The notes under the pieces were generated by a model, which had not been told where the DNA came from, searched no databases, and saw nothing but the letters and a program-made list of their open reading frames with translations. A stretch of DNA of 64,000 nucleotides from Pseudomonas sp. Root71. GTDB taxonomy: Bacteria > Pseudomonadota > Gammaproteobacteria > Pseudomonadales > Pseudomonadaceae. Location of the stretch: NCBI RefSeq assembly GCF_001429045.1, contig NZ_LMHY01000010.1:1-64000 (forward strand), in the 5' to 3' direction. Shown here one piece after another: positions 20,090-27,662 of this stretch; the first letter of the stretch is position 1, and the number at the start of each line of letters is the position of its first letter. Made by a program: the position numbers and the translations under genes.

Positions 20090-20129
20090 GAAGTTCTGGC
20101 TAGTCACTACGCTGGACTGTGGACCAGGA

Positions 20130-20155
20130 AGACGCCCGGCATTCGAGGTTATTCC
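20130..20155 (-). promoter_or_regulatory. ECF promoter for the sigma/anti-sigma operon
   Basis: On the minus strand GGAATAA (20155-20149) and CGTCT (20134-20130) are separated by 14 bases, the -35/-10 layout of ECF promoters. The same two elements with the same 14-base spacing occur on the other strand at 20184-20209. Confidence 0.75.
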
Positions 20156-20183
20156 ACGTCAGAAAAAATAAAAACCGCGCGTG

Positions 20184-20209
20184 GGAATAAACCTGCGCGG
20201 GGTTCGTCT
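20184..20209 (+). promoter_or_regulatory. ECF promoter for the catalase-like/cytochrome b561 operon
   Basis: GGAATAA (20184-20190), 14 bases, then CGTCT (20205-20209), identical in element and spacing to the promoter of the divergent sigma gene. Transcription should begin near 20215, which supports ATG 20253 and excludes the in-frame ATG at 20181 as the start of the next gene. Confidence 0.78.
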
Positions 20210-20252
20210 GCTTGATTCTTCTCATTTGTGGCCGATGGCCCTGGAGTCTTTC

Positions 20253-21338
20253 ATGGTAGATCGATCATCACCGCCAACCCGGCCACCCTTGAGTGCGGCG
20301 AGCCTGACGTTGCGTCTGGCCGGCATTGCCGTGGTCGTTGCCGCCGTGGCTGGGGCATTTGCCTACGTCAACGGCACCTTCGACCCACAGCGCCTGACCC
20401 CGAAGAAACTGATCAACGTGCTGGAAACCAACAATGGCGTGCATCCGGGTTTCCGTCGCAACCATTCCAAAGGCGTGTGCGTGATCGGGCATTTCGAGAG
20501 CAGCGGTGAGGCGCGCAGCTATTCCACCGCCCAGGTGTTCAACGAAGCGCGGACGCCGGTGGTCGGGCGTTTTGCCTTGCCGGCCGGCAACCCCTATGCA
20601 CCGGACAGTGCCGTGCCGATCCGCAGCATGGCCTTGCGCTTCACTCAGGCCAACGGCCAGCAGTGGCGCACGGGGATGAACAGCATGCCGGTATTCCCGG
20701 TTGGCACGCCCGAGGCGTTCTATCAATTGCAGCAGGCGCAGTCACCGGACCCGACTACCGGCAAGCCGAACCCGACCGCGGTTCCGGCGTTTTTCGGTGC
20801 GCATCCGGAAGCTGCACCGTTCCTGGCCTGGATCAAGACTGCCAAGCCGTCAGCCAGTTACGTCACGGAGACCTATAACAGCGTCAACGCGTTTTATCTG
20901 GTGAGCGCCGCCGGACAACGCCAGGCCGTGCGCTGGAGCATGGTGCCGGTGGATCAAGATGCGCCGGGTGCAGCGGCGCCGGAGGGGGCCGATTTTCTGG
21001 AGAAAGACCTGGTTCAGCGTATAGCCGCAGGGCCGTTGCGTTGGCAGTTGAACATCATCCTGGCCAATCCCGGCGATCCAGTGAACGATGCGAGCAAAGC
21101 CTGGCCCGAAGGGCGCAAGGTGCTGAACGCGGGTACCCTGGTGCTGGAAAAAACCCAGCCGCAACTCAATGGCGAATGCCGAGACATTAACTACGACCCA
21201 TTGGTATTGCCCGCTGGCATCGAAGGGTCCGACGACCCATTGCTCGCCGCTCGCTCAGCCGGTTACGCCAATTCCTACCTGCGTCGCACCAGCGAAGTCA
21301 GCCAGTTGCCCGCCGCCAAACAGGAGGCCCAGCAATGA
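20253..21338 (+). CDS. Catalase-family (SrpA-like) haem peroxidase, membrane anchored
   Basis: A 361-residue member of the small catalase family (SrpA type). A single N-terminal hydrophobic helix (about residues 20-40) directs it to the periplasm. The distal-side motif NGVHPGFRRNHSKG near residue 65 contains the catalytic histidine region, and AGYANSYLRR near the C-terminus is in the place of the proximal tyrosine segment. ATG 20253 has GGAG seven bases upstream. The next gene overlaps by four bases (ATGA), so the two are made together. The role is probably periplasmic peroxide or organic peroxide removal, under control of the divergent ECF factor. Confidence 0.87.
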   Translation: MVDRSSPPTRPPLSAASLTLRLAGIAVVVAAVAGAFAYVNGTFDPQRLTPKKLINVLETNNGVHPGFRRNHSKGVCVIGHFESSGEARSYSTAQVFNEARTPVVGRFALPAGNPYAPDSAVPIRSMALRFTQANGQQWRTGMNSMPVFPVGTPEAFYQLQQAQSPDPTTGKPNPTAVPAFFGAHPEAAPFLAWIKTAKPSASYVTETYNSVNAFYLVSAAGQRQAVRWSMVPVDQDAPGAAAPEGADFLEKDLVQRIAAGPLRWQLNIILANPGDPVNDASKAWPEGRKVLNAGTLVLEKTQPQLNGECRDINYDPLVLPAGIEGSDDPLLAARSAGYANSYLRRTSEVSQLPAAKQEAQQ

Positions 21339-21880
21339 GCACTCAATCCAACCACTTCGCTCCATTGGCACGTCTGCTGCACTGGCTGATGGCGCTGATG
21401 ATTATCGCCATGCTGTTTATCGGCGCGGGCATGGTTGCCTCGGTCTCCGAGCGGCATGAATGGCTGATTCATCTGCACAAACCCCTGGGCGTCGCGATCT
21501 TGCTGCTGGTGATCGTGCGGCTGGTGGTGCGCTTCTCCACCACGCAACCACCATTGCCGGCGGATCTGCCGGGTGTGCAAGTACTCGCGGCCAAGGCTTC
21601 GCATGTCTTGTTGTATGCGTTGATGCTGATCTTGCCGCTGCTGGGCTGGGCGATGATTTCGGCATCGGGCGAGCCGGTGATGCTCAGCAGCTCGTTGCAG
21701 CTGCCATCGATTGTGCCGGCCAATGCACAGGTGTTTGCGTTCTTGCGCAAGGCCCATGGGTATCTGGCGTATCTGTTGTTTCTGACGGTGTTGCTGCATC
21801 TGGCGGCCGCGCTGTTTCACGGCTGGGTGCGTCGTGATGAGGTGCTGGACAGCATGTTGCGGGGCAAGGATCGAGGATAA
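21335..21880 (+). CDS. Cytochrome b561, partner of the catalase-like protein
   Basis: A 181-residue four-helix cytochrome b561. Haem-ligand histidines appear in RLLHWLMALM, LIHLHKPLG, KAHGYLAYLL and LLHLAAALFH. It is translationally coupled to the SrpA-like gene and probably supplies electrons from quinol to it across the membrane, which would make the catalase-like protein work as a peroxidase. This electron path is inferred from the operon. Confidence 0.88.
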   Translation: MSTQSNHFAPLARLLHWLMALMIIAMLFIGAGMVASVSERHEWLIHLHKPLGVAILLLVIVRLVVRFSTTQPPLPADLPGVQVLAAKASHVLLYALMLILPLLGWAMISASGEPVMLSSSLQLPSIVPANAQVFAFLRKAHGYLAYLLFLTVLLHLAAALFHGWVRRDEVLDSMLRGKDRG

Positions 21881-21892
21881 TAGCCGGGAAAA

Positions 21893-21967
21893 AAAGATCG
21901 CAGCCTGCGGCAGCTCCTACAGGGAAACGCATTCCAATGTAGGAGCTGCCGCAGGCTGCGATCTTTT
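21893..21967. repeat. Long palindromic repeat, GTAGGAGCTGCCG family
   Basis: AAGATCGCAGCCTGCGGCAG through to its mirror image, with a 20-base centre, between two convergent genes. Member with the GCCGCAGGC core. Confidence 0.87.
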
Positions 21968-21982
21968 CATCTTAAAGGGCAA

Positions 21983-23134
21983 TCAACGCAAGGTGTCGAC
22001 CATATCCGCAATGGTGGTGAGTACATCCTTGCCCAGCTGCTTCGAGCGCTTGCCCGACCAGCCCGTCAACGGATTCGGATGATCGTCGTGGTCCTTGAAC
22101 GGCATTTCCAGGGTCAATGACAGGCAGTCGTACTTCTGCCCCACACTGTTGCAGGCCAGTGTCATGTTGGCCTGGCCCGGTTCGTCGCGGATGTAGCCGT
22201 GCCTGGTCTGGAAGTCCTTGGTGGTGTGCTTCAAATGGTTGCGGAAGTGTTCTTCGAGTTTTTCGATCCGGGGTGTGTAACCCGGATTGCCTTCGCAAGC
22301 GGCGGTGAACACGTGAGGGATTTCCTCGTCACCGTGCACGTCGAGGAACATATCGACGCCATACTTTTCCATCTGCTGCTGTACGAAAAAGACTTCCGGG
22401 CTGATTTCCTGGCTGGCGTTCTGCCAGGCGCGGTTCAGGTCCTGGCCCATGGCGTTGGTGCGCAGGTGACCGTGGAAAGCACCATCCGGGTTCATGTTTG
22501 GCACCAGGTACAGGTCGGCGCTGGCCAGCAGCTTGTTCAGCACCGGATCGTCGTGCTTTTCCAGGCGTTCAATCACGCCTTCCATGAACCACTCGGCCAT
22601 GTGTTCGCCCGGATGTTGCTGGGCGATGATCCACACTTTGCGCTGGCCTTCGGCGCCGGTGCCTTTGCGCAGTAACTGGATGTCGCGACCTTCGACACTC
22701 TTGCCGGTGGCCAGCAGTTCGGTACCGGCCTTGGTCAGCGCCTGCTCGATCAGCCAGTCGTGGCGACCACGGCTGTAGGGTTCGAAGTAGGCGAACCAGG
22801 CATGGGTCTGCTCGGCTTCGAGGCTGAAGCGCAGGCAGTCGCCTTCGAAGATGGTGGGTATGCGGAACCAGTTGACGTGATCGTAGGACGCCACCGCCTG
22901 ATAGCCGGTCCAGGCCTTGTTGTAGGAGGATTGGCTGGCATTGTTCAGGCGAAACCAGTGCTCCTGGCCGACATGCAGGCCGCTGGCCTTGAAGTGGAAC
23001 CATTGGAAATGGTTGCTTTTGGTATCGGGGCGGATCGCCAGCAGGGGCCTGAGTGGATCGCTGACGTCGATCACCTGGATGTTGCCGCTGTCGAAGTTGG
23101 CACTGATGTCGAAAGAGGATTTAGCCACGGCCAT
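21983..23134 (-). CDS. M14-family zinc carboxypeptidase
   Basis: A 383-residue cytosolic carboxypeptidase-like protein. Residues 1-130 form the beta-rich N-terminal domain found in AGBL/cytosolic carboxypeptidases (FQWFHFKASGL). The zinc motif HPGEHMAE (near 173-180) supplies His and Glu, the second His is in MFLDVHGDEE (near 265), NMNPDGAFHG and DLNRAW carry the substrate-binding Asn/Arg, and SLTLEMPFKD (near 345) carries the catalytic Glu. No signal peptide is seen. The eukaryotic relatives remove glutamates; the bacterial substrate is unknown. Confidence 0.87.
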   Translation of the reverse strand: MAVAKSSFDISANFDSGNIQVIDVSDPLRPLLAIRPDTKSNHFQWFHFKASGLHVGQEHWFRLNNASQSSYNKAWTGYQAVASYDHVNWFRIPTIFEGDCLRFSLEAEQTHAWFAYFEPYSRGRHDWLIEQALTKAGTELLATGKSVEGRDIQLLRKGTGAEGQRKVWIIAQQHPGEHMAEWFMEGVIERLEKHDDPVLNKLLASADLYLVPNMNPDGAFHGHLRTNAMGQDLNRAWQNASQEISPEVFFVQQQMEKYGVDMFLDVHGDEEIPHVFTAACEGNPGYTPRIEKLEEHFRNHLKHTTKDFQTRHGYIRDEPGQANMTLACNSVGQKYDCLSLTLEMPFKDHDDHPNPLTGWSGKRSKQLGKDVLTTIADMVDTLR

Positions 23135-23413
23135 AATCGGGTCCTGAATATGATTTTTATGGTGGCTACTTTACACGCAAGAGTGGGGTGAAACCGAGGG
23201 GAATTGCGGGGTGTGAGGGTGGGGGCGTCCTCCTTGACGCCGCCGCAGCTTAGAGACTGTGCGACTGATTCTCAAGTGCTATCTGTCGCTGGTTTGAACC
23301 AATGATGCCGGGCTTTTCTTGCCAACTGGAATTCTTTTGATATCATCCGCGCCATCGAATTTGCGGTACCCAAAGACTTCATTAGCCTGAAGCCAAAGCC
23401 AGGGGAAACTGGC

Positions 23414-23528
23414 AAAAAAAAAGACCCGGCAAAAAGCCGGGTCAAAAACCGTGATTAGCCTGATGAGGAGATAGTCCAGGAGACCGACCTAAGGTCACCT
23501 GGTCCATCGACTGATCTCGCGATCAGTT
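23414..23528 (-). ncRNA. prrF: PrrF-type iron-responsive small RNA
   Basis: About 115 bases. The conserved core GGACTATCTCCTCATCAGGC and TAATCACGGTTTTTGACCCG is on the minus strand, matching from memory the PrrF1/PrrF2 sequences of P. aeruginosa, and the 3' end is the PrrF terminator GACCCGGC-5-GCCGGGTC followed by T9 (23443-23414). The 5' end AACTGATCGCGAGATCAG forms the first hairpin. PrrF RNAs are made under iron starvation and pair with mRNAs for iron-rich proteins such as SodB to save iron. Only one copy is here; whether it is PrrF1 or PrrF2 cannot be told. The rest of the 487-base gap (23135-23413) has no gene I can support. Confidence 0.88.
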
Positions 23529-23530
23529 GA

Positions 23531-23562
23531 TGCAATAATAATCATTCTCGTTTACAGGTCAA
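23531..23562 (-). promoter_or_regulatory. Fur-controlled promoter of prrF
   Basis: On the minus strand: -35 TTGACC (23562-23557), 16 bases, -10 TATTAT (23540-23535), then a start at about 23528. A Fur-box-like element GAGAATGATTATTATTGCA (23549-23531) covers the -10; it matches the 19-base consensus at 13 positions by my count. Iron-loaded Fur would block the promoter. Confidence 0.82.
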
Positions 23563-23621
23563 GCGTTTTCACCTGCGCGACAGGAAAATTCTTTCCTGTC
23601 CTCTCGATTCGCCTTCTCGCC

Positions 23622-23963
23622 TCAACCGTTTTCATACTTCTCCAGCGATCGATCGACCATCGCCTTGGCCATGTCGATCATGTGCACCGTCGAAAACGCC
23701 AGGTCGCGGCTTGCGCCTTGCAGGTGACTGGCGGACTCGTACGCGGTGGCGGCAGCACAGCGCAACAGGTCCAGGGCATGGACCAGCGCCTCTTCGCCGC
23801 TGATATTGCGATTCACATCAAAAAAGCGCGGCTCGGTCACTTCCTCCGAAATAGCTGGTTTCAAGTAATAGTCCAGCGCGCGTTGTGCCGCCGCAGAGTC
23901 CAGGGGCGAGGTGAAGGTATTGTCGATTTGCATGTCCGGGCGGTCATTGGTGGGTTGGTTCAT
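23622..23963 (-). CDS. Small DUF3077/DUF6124-like protein
   Basis: A 113-residue acidic protein. The C-terminal part (FFDVNRNISGEEALVHALDL, then DMAKAMVDRSL) has the pattern of a small Pseudomonas-specific family (DUF3077/DUF6124) in which a short helical domain EALxHAxxLLxxA repeats; the function is unknown. ATG 23963 is used, with GGAG about 11 bases upstream; the frame extending to 24197 overlaps the divergent repressor and is unlikely. It is divergent from the LexA/CI-like repressor, which may control it. Confidence 0.65.
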   Translation of the reverse strand: MNQPTNDRPDMQIDNTFTSPLDSAAAQRALDYYLKPAISEEVTEPRFFDVNRNISGEEALVHALDLLRCAAATAYESASHLQGASRDLAFSTVHMIDMAKAMVDRSLEKYENG

Positions 23964-24092
23964 GGCGATGGCAAGCTCCGTGTTAGATTCAGATCCGTGG
24001 ATCGATCCTAATACGAACTGTATTTGTGACGACAATTTAAATACTACATTTTGTGTTTTGATGGCTGGAGTCGCCCACGTATCGTGCCGCAC

Positions 24093-24740
24093 ATGGATAA
24101 ATGGATTGAATTGGTCAAGGCCAAGATGAGTGAACTCAAAATCACTCAAGAGATACTCGCCGAGCGCCTCGGGATGTCCCAGGGCGGTATCGGCCACTGG
24201 CTCAATAAACGTCGTGAACCCGGCATCGACGACATGAACCGTGTGCTGCGGGCGCTGGGCCTTGAGTTTCTCGAGGTGGCGCTGGTGATCCGGGAGCCGC
24301 AGGCGTCAACGGACGACGAAATTCCCCTGACACAGAAGTACAATCCGTACTTTCGCTACCCGGTCAGTGACTGGCGAGAACCTGCCGTAGTGCGCGACGG
24401 CGAGGTCCCGGCGTACGGAAAAGGACACTTTGAACTGTCCGATTACCACGCCCGGGGGCCGGCATTCTGGTTGAGAGTGGCAGGCGATGCGATGACCGCA
24501 CCCAATGGCATGAGCATCCCGGAAGGCATGCTGATCCTGGTGGACCCGGCCGTGGAAGCCGAGCCTGGCAAACTGGTCATTGCCCAGTGGCCGGACAGCA
24601 CCGAAGCCACGTTCCGCAAGCTCATCGAAGAGGGCGGGCAGCGTTATCTGGTCCCGCTCAATCCGACGTATCCGAAAGCCTTGTACACCGAAGAATGTCG
24701 AATCATCGGCGTAGTGGTTCAGGCAACAGCCAGGTTCTGA
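24093..24740 (+). CDS. LexA/CI-like repressor with S24 domain, apparently cleavage-defective
   Basis: A 215-residue regulator. Residues 1-60 are a Cro/C1 helix-turn-helix (ILAERLGMSQGGIGHWLNKR); residues 115-215 are a peptidase S24 domain. In active members the nucleophile is Ser in GDSM; here it reads GDAM (Ala133, codon 24489-24491). The catalytic lysine position in the usual TFKxL reads TFRKL (Arg175, with Lys176 beside it). The hinge lacks the Ala-Gly or Cys-Gly cleavage pair. It otherwise resembles PrtR-type pyocin/prophage repressors, but no phage genes are nearby. The ATG has a poor ribosome site. Confidence 0.85.
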   Translation: MDKWIELVKAKMSELKITQEILAERLGMSQGGIGHWLNKRREPGIDDMNRVLRALGLEFLEVALVIREPQASTDDEIPLTQKYNPYFRYPVSDWREPAVVRDGEVPAYGKGHFELSDYHARGPAFWLRVAGDAMTAPNGMSIPEGMLILVDPAVEAEPGKLVIAQWPDSTEATFRKLIEEGGQRYLVPLNPTYPKALYTEECRIIGVVVQATARF

Positions 24741-24779
24741 TCAGATCGGTCCTCGCGGTGCGTAGGACCGATCTTCATT

Positions 24780-26735
24780 TCATGCTTCTTCCAGTTCGAC
24801 CAGTGCACTGCCTTCGCTGACCATTTCGCCTTCCTGGCAATACAGCGCCTTGATCACCCCGGCGTGGGGCGCGCGGATGCTGTGCTCCATCTTCATCGCT
24901 TCCAGTACCACCAGTTGCGCCCCGGCCTCGACCGATTGCCCGGCCTCCACCAAGACACGGACGATGCTGCCGTTCATGGGGGCGGTCAGCCCGCCCTGAT
25001 GGCTGTGGCTGGCCTCGACGGCGCTGATCGGGTCGTAAGCCTCGATGCGACGCAATTCGCCATCCCACTGCAAATACACCTGTTCGCCACGGCGTATTGC
25101 GCGGTGTTGACGTCGCACACCCGCCTGCTCGGTCAGCAGATGCTCGCCCTTGAGCAGAGCGTTGTGGGCATTGATGTCGCCCAGCGTCAGGGCCCGGTCC
25201 TGGCCTTCACAGCTCAGGTGAAGGGTGATTTCTCGCGGCAAACCAGCCCGCAGGCCGTTACCCGCCGCCCATGGCGAACTCGGGTCGTCGGCGCGGGTGG
25301 CAGGCGGCTGGCTCTGGGCAAACGCCTGGGCGGCGGCCTGCCAGAAATCGTCGCTGAGTTCCGCAGGGGCCGGCAGCAACTGCTCCTGATAGCGCGGAAT
25401 GAAGCCGGTATCCAGTTCGGCAGCAGCAAATGCCGGGTGACCGATGATGCGCCGCAGGAAATTGATGTTGGTCTTCAGCCCGCCGATGGCGAATTCATCG
25501 AGCATGCCAAGCAGGCGCAAACGTGCCTGTTCACGGTCTTCGCCCCAGGCAATCAACTTGCCGAGCATCGGGTCGTAGAACGGCGAGATCTCGTCGCCTT
25601 CTTCAACACCGCTGTCCACTCGGCGCCCCGGCCCCTGGGCTGATTCGCGATACAGTTCCAGGCGACCGGTCGCCGGCAGGAAATCATTGCCGGGGTCTTC
25701 GGCATACAGCCGCACTTCGATCGCGTGGCCCACCAGCGGCACCTGATCCTGAGTCATCGGCAAGGCTTCGCCCCGTGCCACGCGAATCTGCCAGGCCACC
25801 AGATCGAGGCCGGTGATGGCTTCGGTGACCGGGTGTTCGACTTGCAGGCGGGTGTTCATCTCCATGAAGAAGAACTCGCCGCGCGCATCCAGCAAAAACT
25901 CCACGGTGCCGGCACCGACATAACCGATGGCTTGCGCCGAACGCACGGCGGCTTCACCCATGGCCCGGCGCAACTCCGGGCTCAGGCCTGGCGCCGGGGC
26001 TTCTTCGACGACTTTCTGGTGGCGGCGCTGAATCGAGCAGTCACGTTCGTTGAGGTACAGGCAGTGGCCGTGCTGGTCGGCGAACACCTGTATTTCCACG
26101 TGACGCGGCTTGAGCAGGTATTTCTCCACCAGCATCCGCGAATCGCCGAACGACGATTGCGCCTCACGCTGGGCCGAGGCCAGGGCTTCGGCCAGTTGGC
26201 TGACGTCCTCGACCACTTTCATGCCTTTGCCACCGCCACCCGCGGTGGCCTTGAGCAGCACCGGGTAGCCGATGCGCTCGCAGGCGGCGCGGAAGGTTTC
26301 CAGGTCCTGGGCTTCACCGTGATAACCGGGCACCAGTGGCACGCCAGCGGTTTCCATCAAGGCTTTGGCGGCAGACTTGCTGCCCATGGCGTCGATGGCC
26401 GAGGCGGGCGGGCCGAGGAATATCAGGCCGGCGTTTTCGATGGCGCGGGCGAACCCGGCGTTCTCCGACAAAAAACCGTAGCCGGGGTGAATCGCCTGGG
26501 CACCGCTGGCCTTGGCGGCGGCGATCAGTTTGTCGATCTGCAGATAACTGTCGGCGGCTTTGCTGCCACCCAGGTCGACCCGAATGTCGGCTTCGCGGCT
26601 GTGCCGGGCGTCACGGTCGGTTGCGCTGTGCACGGCCACGGTAGTCAGGCCCAGGGCCTTGGCGGTACGCATTACCCGGCAAGCGATTTCGCCACGGTTG
26701 GCCACCAGCAGGGTGGTGAGGACAGGTGCGCTCAT
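24780..26735 (-). CDS. liuD: Methylcrotonoyl-CoA carboxylase, biotin-containing (alpha) subunit
   Basis: Carries biotin and carboxylates it with ATP and bicarbonate for 3-methylcrotonyl-CoA carboxylation in leucine breakdown. A 651-residue protein: biotin carboxylase domain with VANRGEIACRVMRTAKALG at the start, ATP-grasp motif KATAGGGGKGMK, and HVEIQVFAD; the C-terminal biotinyl domain holds the biotin lysine in LEAMKMEH. ATG 26735 shares a base with the liuC stop and has GGAG nine bases upstream. Last gene of the liuABCD unit; context separates it from acetyl- or propionyl-CoA carboxylase. Confidence 0.93.
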   Translation of the reverse strand: MSAPVLTTLLVANRGEIACRVMRTAKALGLTTVAVHSATDRDARHSREADIRVDLGGSKAADSYLQIDKLIAAAKASGAQAIHPGYGFLSENAGFARAIENAGLIFLGPPASAIDAMGSKSAAKALMETAGVPLVPGYHGEAQDLETFRAACERIGYPVLLKATAGGGGKGMKVVEDVSQLAEALASAQREAQSSFGDSRMLVEKYLLKPRHVEIQVFADQHGHCLYLNERDCSIQRRHQKVVEEAPAPGLSPELRRAMGEAAVRSAQAIGYVGAGTVEFLLDARGEFFFMEMNTRLQVEHPVTEAITGLDLVAWQIRVARGEALPMTQDQVPLVGHAIEVRLYAEDPGNDFLPATGRLELYRESAQGPGRRVDSGVEEGDEISPFYDPMLGKLIAWGEDREQARLRLLGMLDEFAIGGLKTNINFLRRIIGHPAFAAAELDTGFIPRYQEQLLPAPAELSDDFWQAAAQAFAQSQPPATRADDPSSPWAAGNGLRAGLPREITLHLSCEGQDRALTLGDINAHNALLKGEHLLTEQAGVRRQHRAIRRGEQVYLQWDGELRRIEAYDPISAVEASHSHQGGLTAPMNGSIVRVLVEAGQSVEAGAQLVVLEAMKMEHSIRAPHAGVIKALYCQEGEMVSEGSALVELEEA

Positions 26736-27547
26736 CAACGGGGCTCCTTGGTGGTTTCGGCTTGCCAGCTCGGCGGACGTTTTTGCAGGAAGGCGCGCAG
26801 GCCTTCCTGGCCTTCGGGGCTGACGCGGATGCGGGCGATGGCGTTTTCGGTGTAGCGGCGCAACGCCGGGGTCAGTGAGCCGTCGCCGACTTCACGCAAC
26901 AGGTCCTTGCTGGCGCGCATTGCGGCCGGACTGTTGAGCAGCAGGTTGTCGATCCACTGCTCGACTTTCTGTTCCAGCTCGGCACTTGCATAGCTCTCTG
27001 ACAACAAGCCGATTTCCCGGGCCCGTTGCCCGCCGAAGCGCTCGGCGGTCAAGGCATAGCGACGGGTCGCGCGCTCGCCAATGGCTTGCACCACGAACGG
27101 GCTGATCACCGCCGGCGCCAGGCCGATGCGCACTTCCGACAGGCAGAACTGCGCGTCATCGGCACCGATGGCCATGTCGCAGCAACTGATCAGGCCCAGC
27201 GCGCCACCAAAGGCTGCGCCTTGTACCACCGCCAGGGTCGGAATTTTCAGTTTGGCCAGGTTGTACATCAACTCCGCCAGTTCCCGGGCGTCATCGAGGT
27301 TGGTGGCGTAATCGAGCTCGGCCGATTGCTGCATCCAGGCCAGGTCAGCGCCGGCGCTGAAATGCTTGCCGCGACCGCGCACGATCAGGAACCGCAGGCT
27401 GGCATCGCTCGCGACTTTGTCGAGGGCGAGGATCAGTTCGCGGATCATTTCGGCGTTGAAGGCGTTGTTCTTTTCTTCGCGGCTGAGCCACAGCGTGGCA
27501 AAACCACGGGGGTCGGTCAGCAGTTCGAGGGTGTTGAAGTCGCTCAT
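26735..27547 (-). CDS. liuC: Methylglutaconyl-CoA hydratase
   Basis: Hydrates 3-methylglutaconyl-CoA to 3-hydroxy-3-methylglutaryl-CoA, between LiuBD and LiuE. A 270-residue crotonase-fold enzyme with the oxyanion-hole segments KHFSAGADLAWM (about 65-76) and VQGAAFGGALGLISCCD (about 109-125). Position between liuB and liuD supports this assignment over ordinary enoyl-CoA hydratase. The stop overlaps the start of liuD. A REP doublet separates it from liuB. Confidence 0.92.
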   Translation of the reverse strand: MSDFNTLELLTDPRGFATLWLSREEKNNAFNAEMIRELILALDKVASDASLRFLIVRGRGKHFSAGADLAWMQQSAELDYATNLDDARELAELMYNLAKLKIPTLAVVQGAAFGGALGLISCCDMAIGADDAQFCLSEVRIGLAPAVISPFVVQAIGERATRRYALTAERFGGQRAREIGLLSESYASAELEQKVEQWIDNLLLNSPAAMRASKDLLREVGDGSLTPALRRYTENAIARIRVSPEGQEGLRAFLQKRPPSWQAETTKEPR

Positions 27548-27569
27548 ATTCGTCCGTCTCCACGGTCCT

Positions 27570-27657
27570 TGTGGGAGCGGGCTTGCTCGCGAAGAACGAT
27601 AACGCGGTGCATCAGATGAACCGCGGCGAATCCTTCGCGAGCAAGCCCGCTCCCACA
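27570..27657. repeat. REP doublet, GTGGGAGC family, between liuB and liuC
   Basis: TGTGGGAGCGGGCTTGCTCG and its inverse, with about 45 bases between, inside the liuABCD transcript unit. Confidence 0.87.
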
Positions 27658-27662
27658 GAAAA

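Noticed and set aside
20181..20252. Upstream ATG 20181 as start of the catalase-like gene
   Set aside because: It lies within the -35 part of the ECF promoter and has no ribosome site; ATG 20253 has GGAG at a good distance.
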